A DNA stretch of 11,137 bases from Chloroflexota bacterium (GTDB lineage Bacteria > Chloroflexota > UBA6077 > CF-72). The DNA lies in contig JAFAPL010000336.1 of the NCBI GenBank assembly GCA_019247135.1, positions 1-11,137 on the forward strand, given 5' to 3'. Under the pieces are notes generated by a model, which saw only the letters and a list, made by a program, of their open reading frames with translations, had not been told where the DNA came from and ran no database searches. Shown here piece by piece: positions 1 through 6,989 of the stretch. The translations under genes were made by a program, and so were the position numbers. How positions within the stretch are numbered: position 1 is the stretch's first letter; each line of letters begins with the position of its first letter.

Positions 1-891
1 AAGCGCCGCGGTGGTAAGCCCGATCGCAGCCATCGCCGCGAGGCCGCGCAGCAGTCCTGGTACGACACGGCGTGAGGGCAAGGATGGGGCCTTTGGCAGG
101 TTGTAGACCTCTGGCCGATCGGTTAGCAGGAAAAACGCGTGCAGGTCGCCGATGCCGCCGGTGCTTCCGGGTGCGCCATCGACGCCGTAGAGATACGCGC
201 TGTCCACGCCGCGCTGCCGCAGGTCGTCGACGCGCGCCGCGGCGCGCGTGTGGAGCTCGTCGAGCGGACCAAACTGGATGGAGTTGGTCGGACACGACTT
301 GGCGCACGCGGGCTCCAGTCCGCCTTTCAACCGGTCGTAACACAGCGTGCATTTGTGCGCGTGGCCGTCGTCCAGCTCCAGCTCGACCACTCCGAACGGA
401 CAGGCTGGCACGCAGTACCCGCAGCCGTTGCAGATGTCCTGCTGCACGACAACCGTGCCGAACTCTGTTCGGAACAGCGCACCCGTCGGGCACGCCTCCA
501 GACACCCGGCGCGAGCACAGTGTTTGCAGACGTCGCTCATCATGAGCCAGTTGCTCTGGAACGGCTGCATGGTGGTCGCGCCATCGACCTGCTCGACGAA
601 ACGCACGTGCCGCCAGGTGGTGGATGACAGCATGCCGGTGTTGTCGTAACTGTGGCCGGTCAGACCGATGTTGTCTGCGGGCAACAGGTTCCATTCTTTG
701 CACGCGACTTCGCAAGCTTTGCAGCCGATGCACAACGTGGTGTCCGTAAAGAAGCCGAATTTTTCGTCAGGTACGACGCGCACGCCCGCGGTCAACTCGG
801 CTTCGTCGACAAACATGCCGTGCAGGACACTCTGGGTGCCGAGATCGACCGCGCGTTGCGGCACGCCAGCGGGATAAACAGGGGCGCTCAC
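1..891 (-). CDS. fdhB: Formate dehydrogenase iron-sulfur (beta) subunit, 3' end cut by window edge
   Basis: Electron-transfer subunit carrying electrons from the catalytic subunit toward a membrane quinone-reducing partner or other acceptor. The frame stays open for 297 codons to base 1, so the C-terminus is missing. Sixteen cysteines in four ferredoxin-type groups are visible: C54/57/60/64 (CIGCKACEVAC), C122/125/130/134 (CKHCARAGCLEAC), C154/157/160/164 (CNGCGYCVPAC) and C181/184/196/200 (CTLC...CAKSC), enough for four [4Fe-4S] clusters as in E. coli FdnH/FdoH. From about residue 276 a hydrophobic stretch begins (LLRGLAAMAAIGLTTAAL), matching the position of the single C-terminal membrane helix of FdnH. 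The start is GTG at 889-891, chosen because GGAGGAG lies 6 nt upstream and because it overlaps the fdhA stop as GTGA, implying translational coupling. No Tat signal is seen. The 16-Cys pattern makes the family call firm; assignment to formate rests on the adjacent fdhA. Confidence 0.93.
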   Translation of the reverse strand, partial: MSAPVYPAGVPQRAVDLGTQSVLHGMFVDEAELTAGVRVVPDEKFGFFTDTTLCIGCKACEVACKEWNLLPADNIGLTGHSYDNTGMLSSTTWRHVRFVEQVDGATTMQPFQSNWLMMSDVCKHCARAGCLEACPTGALFRTEFGTVVVQQDICNGCGYCVPACPFGVVELELDDGHAHKCTLCYDRLKGGLEPACAKSCPTNSIQFGPLDELHTRAAARVDDLRQRGVDSAYLYGVDGAPGSTGGIGDLHAFFLLTDRPEVYNLPKAPSLPSRRVVPGLLRGLAAMAAIGLTTAAL

Positions 892-3800
892 GTCCGTCTC
901 CTCCAAGCTAGTAGCGCGCGACGGAGGAGTGCCGTTACTTGGGGGTCAACCCTCACCCCCTGCCCCTCTCCCTGGCCAGGGAGAGGGGTTTTATCAAGGG
1001 GGGAGTGGGTCGAAACTCCGGCGGCACTTGCGCCGGCGTGTACCAGGCGGCCCTTCTGAACGTTGCACGTAAACGCCTTGCCTTCATGGATCGAGCTGTT
1101 CGGGTCCGCCACTATGGCGGAGAGGGTGTTCACCACGTCACCCGTTGCGTAGCCGAGCCAACCGAAGTGCCACGGCATGCCCACCTGGTGAACGCGCGCG
1201 CCGTTGATCTCGAGTGGCCGCAGTCTGTCAGTCACAAGCGCTTTTGCCTCGACCTGTCCACGCGCGGTCGATACGACGACCCAGTCCAGATGCTGGATCT
1301 CGAGCTGATCGGCCAGCTCCGGCGAGAGCTCGACGAAACCCTCCGGCTGGAGCTCGGCCGTGCTCGGCACCATACGCGTTGGAATACCGCCTGAGTGATG
1401 CTCGGTGAGTCGATACGTCGTGATCACGTATGGGTACGCCGGATCGCCTACCGCGTGGTATGGATTATCGGGTCGGTTCCACTTTTTCGCGACCGGACTG
1501 TCCTGCCGCGCGTACATTGCGTTGCGCACCGGTGACTCCACCGGCTCGTAGTGGGTAGGTAATGGACCATCTTTCAGCCCCGACGGGACGAACAGCCAGG
1601 CTTTTCCGTCGGCGCTCATCATGAAGGGTGACTTGCCGTCGATCGCGTCCATGCCCATCAAGGGCCCTTTCGAGAAATCAGGCTCGTAGTCGGGCGCCTT
1701 CTCAGTTGAAAAGTCGGGCTGATCGGGTCCCACCCACGCGCCTTTCGCGGCATCCCAGTACATGTACTGCTTGCGTTGGGACCACGGTTTGCCGTCCGGG
1801 TCAGCCGAGGCGCGGTTGTACATGATGCGCCGGTTGCTGGGCCAGCTGAATCCCCACGCCAGGTGCGTACCGGGTCCGTCTGACGGATCCGGCTTGCGGG
1901 AGCGTGCCTGGTTGTGATCGTTCTTCGGGAACACGCCGGTATAGATCCACACGCCGCACGCGGTGGTGCCATCGTCCTTCAGTTCCTTGAAGTCGGCGAT
2001 CTGTTCGCGCTCGGGCCAGGTGTAGCCATTGATCTCTTTGAGAACTGCCTCCGCCGACGGCTCCTCCAGCGGACCACTGGTCGGATAGTCCCAGGTCAGC
2101 GATTGAATGGGCATGTCCTTCGGATCCAGGCTGTCGGCGTACAGTTCTTTGAGACGCCGCCCGAGATGAAAGAAGAACCATGTCTCGGAGCGGCAATCAC
2201 CGGGCGGATCGACCACTTTGTCGTGCCACTGCACGAGTCGATGCGTGTTGGTAAAGGTACCTTCTTTTTCGCCCGGCATGGCGGCCGGCATGAGAAAGAT
2301 CTCGGTCTTGATGTCCTGCGGCCGCAGTTCGCCGGTTAGCGCCTCTGGCGAGCGATACCAGTAGGAAGCGGTCTCGTTTTCGAAGATTTCGCGGACAACC
2401 ATCCATTCGAGATTCGGCAACGCCTTGCGAATGAGGCGTGTATTGTGACCTCCGATGAGGGGATTCTGACCGGTGAGAAACAGCCCGCGGAGGGTGCCGT
2501 CTCGCATCGCCAGCATCATCGGCTCTTGCGAGTGGTCGCCCGTGATCTTGGGAACCAGCTGATAGTTCCACTGTCCATCCGGGTCGATCGTGTCACCGTA
2601 CCACGCCCGCAAGAGACTGACCATGTACTTCGGGAAGTTGTGCCACCAGCCCGTGGGCGGTGCTTCGAAATCGAGATAATCCTTGAGCGTCTGGTGTGGT
2701 TTGCGAGCGCTTGGTTGCGTCAGATAGCCAGGCAGCATGTTGTACAGCGTCGGTATGTCGGTGCTGCCCTGAATGCTGGAGTGCCCGCGCAACGCCAGGA
2801 TCCCGCCTCCGGGTCGGCCGATATTCCCCAGCAGTGTCTGGATCATCGCCGCGGCACGGATCATCTGCACCCCGGTGGTATGGTGCGTCCACCCAACGGC
2901 GTAGCACCACGCGGTGGTCTTCTCAGGCCCGGAGTTCGCGCAGATCGTGTCCGCTACCTTGAGAAACGTCTCGCGTGGGCAGCCGGTCACTTGCTCGACC
3001 ATGTCGGGCGTGTATCGCGCGTAATGTCGGCGCAGGATCTGGTAGACACAGTTGGGGTGCTGGAGGGTCGGGTCACGCGGAGGCGGCTGGAGAGCGAGCT
3101 TGCCCTGTTTTTGCTTGCGTACCTCGGGACTGGTGGTCTCGTGCGAATAGTGCTCCGCGAGTGTCGCCGGCACCTCCATCTCGCGATACTGCCAGCTGTC
3201 GCCCGCGTAGTCGAGACTGTCCGGCTCCCAGCCGGAGAAATAGCCGTCCAGTTCAGCTGGATCTTTGAACTCGTCCTCGATGATGGTGGAGAGGTTCGTG
3301 TAATTGAGGGCGTACTCTTTGAACCAGCGGTCATTTTCGAGGATGTAGTTGATCAAACCCCCGAGAAACGCGATATCTGATCCGGCTCGGACTGGCGCAT
3401 AGATGTCCGCGAGCGCCGACGTCCGCGTAAAGCGCGGATCCGCGTGGATGATGGTCGCGTTGTTCTTCTCTTTTGCTTGTAAAGCGAACCTGAACGCGAT
3501 CGGGTGATTTTCGGCCATATTGGACCCCATCACCACCACACAGTCGGAATTCGCCAGGTCCCACTGCGTCGTTGTCGCCGCTCCCCGGCCGAACGTGGCG
3601 CCCAGACTGGGCACCGACGAGCTATGTCATATGCGGGCCTGGTTTTCGATGAACACCATGCCCAGGCCGCCTCCGCACAGCTTCTTGATCAAATAGTTTT
3701 CTTCGTTGTCCAGTGTTGCGCCGCCGAGCTGCGCGATGGCCATGGTGTGGTTCACCGTGGTGCCGTCAGGCAGTTTCTGGACAAACGTTTCGTCGCGCGT

Positions 3801-4193
3801 CCGCTTGACGAGCTGCGCGATGCGCTCCATAGCCCAGTCGAGCGGGACCTCTTCCCAGTGATCGGAATATGGCTTGCGGTACTTGACTTTCGTGAGCCGA
3901 TTTGGATTTTGAATCCAGCTGACGGTCGCAGCGCCTTTGGGGCACAGCGTGCCCTGATTGATGGGGCTGCGCGGGTCGCCTTCGACGTGGATGATGTCGT
4001 TACCTCTGGCGTACACCAGCTGGGCGCACCCGACCGCGCAGTAAGGACAGATGCTGGTGCCGACTTTGTCCGCGTCTTGCAGGCGCGGCCGAAGTGTTCG
4101 TGAGGTGTTGGACTCCGCGGCTGTCGAGAATGCGCTCTGGCCACGGAGCTGACGCGGGATGCTCCAGTCCTGAAGCGCGCGGGCGAGCGACAT
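888..4193 (-). CDS. fdhA: Selenocysteine-containing formate dehydrogenase, catalytic (alpha) subunit; UGA at 3627-3629 read as Sec
   Basis: Molybdenum/tungsten bis-MGD enzyme oxidising formate to CO2 (reversible in some relatives). It is one frame of 1102 codons with a single internal TGA at codon 189. N-terminal [4Fe-4S] site: C49, C52, C56 and C84 (CPYCAVGC, then LCPKG). Active site: ENQARI, the UGA, then HSSS, matching E. coli FdnG Sec196-His197 (ENQTRV-U-H); Sec189 would bind the metal and His190 follows. Arg near residue 469 (ALRGHSSIQGSTD) matches FdhF Arg333. The FTNTHR and WFFFHLGRR blocks and a C-terminal MGD-binding domain follow. It is longer than FdnG (1015 residues), partly through about 50 C-terminal residues made by an inserted repeat. 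ATG 4193 is chosen because relatives start MSLA-ALQ; the RBS is weak. No twin-arginine signal is present or possible just upstream, so a cytoplasmic enzyme is inferred, unlike E. coli FDH-N. It overlaps fdhB by 4 nt. Reading UGA as stop would leave a 188-residue fragment without a Moco site. SelA/B/C/D genes are not in the window. Confidence 0.93.
898..904 (-). promoter_or_regulatory. Ribosome binding site of fdhB
   Basis: On the minus strand GGAGGAG sits 6 nt before the GTG at 891. It supports the GTG start over any internal ATG (the first, codon 26, would delete conserved N-terminal sequence). It lies inside the last codons of fdhA, as expected for a coupled pair. Confidence 0.75.
963..988. 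repeat. 26-bp perfect palindrome (dispersed repeat-like) inside the 3' end of fdhA
   Basis: Each half is 13 bases: CCCCTCTCCCTGG followed directly by its exact reverse complement CCAGGGAGAGGGG. It is flanked on the left by CCTCACCCCCTG and on the right by TTTTATC. I remember similar CCTCACCCCC-CCCCTCTCCC-GGGAGAGGGG units scattered between genes in Chloroflexota and some other genomes; that is recollection, not a search. Here it lies in the fdhA frame and is translated as part of a Pro/Gly/Gln-rich tail. Only one copy is seen in this window. Confidence 0.7.
3597..3629 (-). promoter_or_regulatory. UGA selenocysteine codon with downstream SECIS-type hairpin
   Basis: The UGA (3629-3627) is followed after 11 nt by a 7-bp stem GGUGCCC / GGGCGCC (3615-3609 with 3603-3597, one G-U pair) closed by the loop AGUCU. 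Three more pairs can extend the base if C3616 is bulged. The apical loop starts 18 nt after the UGA; by hand alignment to E. coli fdhF it starts 17 nt after, with loop AGGUCU. Bacterial SelB needs such a hairpin immediately 3' of the codon. The same bases encode the conserved HSSSVPSLGA segment, so structure and protein are both constrained. Folding was done by eye. Confidence 0.8.
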
Positions 4194-4378
4194 GGTGGTT
4201 GCGCCCCCGCACGATCCGGGCCAGCACGAGCCCTGGCTCGACCGAGCGGCAGCCCGCGTGAGAAAAATTGAAACTGCCCTCAGCGGCTGGGTGCGCTGGC
4301 TGAACCCGGACGTGCTGTCCGAGACAGGTGCATGCAGGCTGGCGCTGCGACAGGCAAGTGGTTTAGCTGAGGCGGCGC

Positions 4379-6019
4379 CTACGCGCGGACTCGCGGAGGT
4401 GCGCTCGCGCGCAGAGTGCGGAACGGGTTTGGCATGACCCCGACCGGGACCTCCACGAGCAGTGGCGATGTGGAAGGATCGCCGAGCGTCTCGCGCAGTA
4501 CGCCTTCCAGTTCTTGTGGAGTGGTGGCGCGCGCGCCTCGGACGCCGAAACTCTCGGCCAGCGCGACGAAATCCGGGTTCACCAGTTCACTGCCGTGGAC
4601 CCGGCCGTCGAACTGCTCGACCTGAGACCGCCGCACGTTTCCGTAGGCTCCATCACTGAAGACCACCGTCACCAGGCCAATGTCGAACTTGCGCGCCGTC
4701 GACAGCTCCTGCAGGCCCCAGCCGAACCCGCCGTCGCCCGCGATCGAGAGCACGGCTCGGCCAGGATGAGCGACCTTGACCCCGAGTGCGGTGGGGAATC
4801 CATAGCCGAGGCTGCCCTGATAGCCAGGCGCTACGTACGAGCGCGCTGCGTAGACAGGGAACGCCACCTGCGCCATGTAGCCGACCTGGGTGAATTCGTT
4901 TACCACTATCCCGTCTTCCGGCAGCGCGGACCGCAATGCGGCAACCCAGCCGTATTGTGGCTGCACGGTGCGTAGCTGATCCTCGGCCCACTCACGCAGC
5001 ATGGCGAGATCGGCCCAGGTTGCACGTGTCTGCGTCCCGTCGAGCTCCGAGGTGAGCGCAGCAAGGCCCAGCGCCGCGTCCACGTGCAGAGCGACGTGCG
5101 GCGTCCGGGGTGCGCCCAGGTCACGTGGCTCCGCGTTGAGCAGGATCAGGTGCGCGTCCGGCGCGATTCGCATCTGTTCCTGGCCGAAAAGAAAGCGGCT
5201 CCCAACTGCGAGCACGACGTCCGCCTCGGTCAACAAGGCGCGTCCCGAAAGCGACGTCAGGGCGAGCGGATGTCGATCGTCGAGCGCGCCGCGGCCGTTG
5301 GTGCTCATCATCACAGGCGCCTGCAGGCGCTCGGCGAGAGCGCGCAAGTGTTCCGAGGCGTCTCCAGCGGCGACACCGCCGCCGGCGTACAGGAGCGGTC
5401 GCTCCGCCCGAGCCAGCAGATCTGCCGCGCGTTGCAGCGCCAGCGGATCAGGCGACAACCGCGACTCGTGTGGGGCTGCGTCGAGGAGCGTGACGTCGCC
5501 AGTCGCCTGCAGCACATCTGGCGGCACTTCGAGCGCGACTGGCCCGGGCCGCCCGGCGTACAGCTGTCTTATCGCCTCGTGGACCAACAACGGCACCTCG
5601 GCGGGGCTGGTCGCCAGCGCCGACCAGCGCGTCAAGGCGCCGAGTATCTTCGACTGGTCCGGGATCTCGTGCAGCATGCCGAGCCCACGCCCGATCGTGG
5701 ACGACGGAATCTGACCCGCGATGCACAACACGCGCGAGGAGCAGGCGAGGGCGGTAGCGACCCCGGCCGCCGCGTTGAGCACGCCCGGCCCGGGCACCAC
5801 CAGGCAGACACCTGGCGTCCCGGTCGTGCGCGCATAGCCGTCCGCCATGTACGAGGCCGCCTGCTCGTGGCGCGTGTTCCGATACTCCACTCGGTCGCTC
5901 ACTCGTGCCAGCCCATCCACTGCGTAGTCGAGCTGGACTCCGGGAACGCCGAACACGTCTCGGACTCCCTCGCGCGCAAGCTGCTCGGCGAGTGCCTGGC
6001 CGCCCGTCATCGACTGCAT
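4379..6019 (-). CDS. Thiamine-diphosphate-dependent enzyme, acetolactate synthase / 2-oxoacid decarboxylase superfamily
   Basis: Cytoplasmic ThDP enzyme of 546 residues, the usual length for the acetolactate synthase large-subunit superfamily (COG0028). Three domains are readable. The N-terminal pyrimidine-binding domain carries the catalytic Glu52 (NTRHEQAASYMADGYAR) and PGPGVLN at 76-82. The central Rossmann-like domain spans about 190-330. The C-terminal diphosphate-binding domain has GYQGSLGYGFPTALG at 399-413 and GDGGFGWGLQELSTA at 428-442. The second half of the ThDP motif reads FSDGAYGN (454-461), with Asp456 where acetolactate synthase has the metal-ligand Asn. ATG 6019 is chosen because the conserved fold starts at MTGGQALAEQL; ATG 6010 is the alternative, and longer forms would run through the divergent dehydrogenase gene. 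It ends with TAG, 185 nt before fdhA. The reaction is unknown: acetolactate synthase, a 2-oxoacid decarboxylase or a carboligase would all fit. No regulatory small subunit lies nearby. Confidence 0.87.
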   Translation of the reverse strand: MQSMTGGQALAEQLAREGVRDVFGVPGVQLDYAVDGLARVSDRVEYRNTRHEQAASYMADGYARTTGTPGVCLVVPGPGVLNAAAGVATALACSSRVLCIAGQIPSSTIGRGLGMLHEIPDQSKILGALTRWSALATSPAEVPLLVHEAIRQLYAGRPGPVALEVPPDVLQATGDVTLLDAAPHESRLSPDPLALQRAADLLARAERPLLYAGGGVAAGDASEHLRALAERLQAPVMMSTNGRGALDDRHPLALTSLSGRALLTEADVVLAVGSRFLFGQEQMRIAPDAHLILLNAEPRDLGAPRTPHVALHVDAALGLAALTSELDGTQTRATWADLAMLREWAEDQLRTVQPQYGWVAALRSALPEDGIVVNEFTQVGYMAQVAFPVYAARSYVAPGYQGSLGYGFPTALGVKVAHPGRAVLSIAGDGGFGWGLQELSTARKFDIGLVTVVFSDGAYGNVRRSQVEQFDGRVHGSELVNPDFVALAESFGVRGARATTPQELEGVLRETLGDPSTSPLLVEVPVGVMPNPFRTLRASAPPRVRA

Positions 6020-6033
6020 ATGTCTCGAGGCAT
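6020..6033. promoter_or_regulatory. Near-palindrome in the divergent gap (possible operator)
   Basis: ATGTCTCGAGGCAT, six of seven symmetric pairs matching around CTCGAG, fills the gap directly upstream of the ThDP enzyme start and 14 nt before the dehydrogenase GTG. Position in a 28-bp divergent gap suggests a shared regulatory site, but a 14-bp imperfect palindrome can arise by chance. No convincing -35/-10 pair was found on either strand. Confidence 0.25.
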
Positions 6034-6047
6034 GGTAGTTTGTCGGC

Positions 6048-6863
6048 GTGAGCGGCATGTTCACCGGTAAGGTTGTGGTCATTACGGGCGGCGCACTCGG
6101 CATCGGTCGCGCCACGGCGATCGAGTTCGGCCGCGAAGGCGCAAGTGTCGCCATCGCCGACGTGAACGAGCCGGCTGGGCGCGAGGCTTTCGCGGCCATC
6201 CAGGCCGCCGGTGGTCAGGCGCACCTGGCGGTTGCGGACGTCTCGCGCGCGGCAGACTGCGAGCGCGTGGTGCGCGAGACGGTCGAACGGTTCGGCGGCG
6301 TCGACGTGTTGTTCAACAACGTCGGCATCCAACCTCAGGAGTCGTATCGGACCATCGAGGACACGCCCGAAGAGATGTGGGACCGCATCCTGGACGTGAA
6401 TCTCAAGAGCTATTTCCTGATGAGCAAGTACGCGCTGCCCGAGATTCGCCGACGCGGTGGCGGTGTCATCGTGAACACGGCGAGCGTGCAGGGACTGCAG
6501 TCACAAAAAGGTGTCGGGGCGTACGCGGCCAGCAAAGGCGGTGTCCTCTCGTTGACGCGACAGATGGCGCTGGAATACGCGGCCGAGGGGATTCGAGTGC
6601 TCGCCGTGTGCCCGGGCACGATCGACACCGAGATGGTGCGGGCTTCGGCGGCGCGCGAGCCGGACGGCGTCGAGGCCGCCCTCGATCGCTACGGCAAGAC
6701 GCACCCGATCGGTCGCATCGGCACTGGCCAGGACATCGCCAATGTGGTGCTCTTCCTGGCGAGTGACAAGGCCTCGTTCATGACGGGCGAGTACGTGTGC
6801 GTGGATGGTGGCTACATGGCGCTTGGCGCGTGGGCCTCCGGCGCCGGCGCATCCCACTCCTGA
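6048..6863 (+). CDS. Short-chain dehydrogenase/reductase (SDR), classical type, NAD-preferring
   Basis: Cytoplasmic NAD(P)-dependent oxidoreductase of 271 residues, typical for a classical SDR. All family motifs are intact: cofactor loop TGGALGIG at 13-20; acidic Asp38 at the end of beta-2 (IADVNE), which in this family favours NAD(H) over NADP(H); NNVG at 90-93 (usual NNAG); catalytic Asn118; Ser146 (NTASVQG); Tyr159-x3-Lys163 (YAASK); and CPGTIDT at 188-194. The C-terminal DGGYMALGAW matches glucose 1-dehydrogenase/3-oxoacyl-reductase-like members. GTG 6048 is the most 5' start; ATG 6057 (MFTGKVVVITGG) is equally plausible, and neither has a clear Shine-Dalgarno, so a leaderless or very short leader is possible. 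It diverges from the ThDP enzyme, whose product (a hydroxyketone or aldehyde) it could reduce or oxidise; that link is inference. Substrate not assignable. Confidence 0.92.
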   Translation: MSGMFTGKVVVITGGALGIGRATAIEFGREGASVAIADVNEPAGREAFAAIQAAGGQAHLAVADVSRAADCERVVRETVERFGGVDVLFNNVGIQPQESYRTIEDTPEEMWDRILDVNLKSYFLMSKYALPEIRRRGGGVIVNTASVQGLQSQKGVGAYAASKGGVLSLTRQMALEYAAEGIRVLAVCPGTIDTEMVRASAAREPDGVEAALDRYGKTHPIGRIGTGQDIANVVLFLASDKASFMTGEYVCVDGGYMALGAWASGAGASHS

Positions 6864-6989
6864 CGCCGCTCCCGGCTCCACACTTTCTTTAGCCACTGTC
6901 CTCGTTACCGGGCCGCACCGTGGCCGTACGCTGGATCTGTCGTCGCTTGGCAGCGGCGCAGTCTTTTGATTGGCGGAGGCAGGCTGATC

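Noticed and set aside
963..995. The palindrome plus TTTT as a plus-strand intrinsic terminator
   Set aside because: No plus-strand gene ends there; the T-run is short and the unit better fits a dispersed repeat lying within fdhA.
2445..3380. Long plus-strand open frame (311 codons) antisense to fdhA
   Set aside because: It lies wholly opposite conserved FdhA coding sequence, is Arg/Val-rich as expected of a GC-rich antisense frame, and has no recognisable domain.
3627..3629. Nonsense mutation making fdhA a pseudogene
   Set aside because: The TGA is at the exact Sec position with a SECIS-type hairpin behind it, and the rest of the 1102-codon frame is intact.
4205..4225. Sigma-54-like -24/-12 promoter just upstream of fdhA (TGGCCCG-N4-GTGCG on the minus strand)
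   Set aside because: Spacing of GG and GC fits, but it would start transcription almost at the ATG, the -12 element is imperfect, and sigma-54 is not expected to be common in the likely host group. One match by eye is not enough.
4227..4240. Inverted repeat CGAGCC-CT-GGCTCG upstream of fdhA
   Set aside because: Six-base GC arms with a two-base centre are frequent by chance in GC-rich DNA; nothing else supports an operator here.
4194..4378. Possible tRNA-Sec (selC) gene between the ThDP enzyme and fdhA
   Set aside because: I looked for an acceptor stem, a T-arm and a UCA anticodon in a plausible cloverleaf on the fdhA strand and found none.
5084..6070. Plus-strand open frame of 328 codons opposite the ThDP enzyme
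   Set aside because: Shadow frame: low-complexity Arg/Gln-rich protein with no family motif, whereas the opposite strand encodes a full-length conserved enzyme.
6020..6199. N-terminal extension of the ThDP enzyme by 60 residues
   Set aside because: The extra sequence is antisense to the start of the SDR gene and unlike any ThDP-enzyme N-terminus; the conserved fold begins right after ATG 6019/6010.
5448..6332. Minus-strand 294-codon frame spanning the ThDP/SDR divergent junction
   Set aside because: It overlaps two well-supported genes in other frames, and its product shows no domain.
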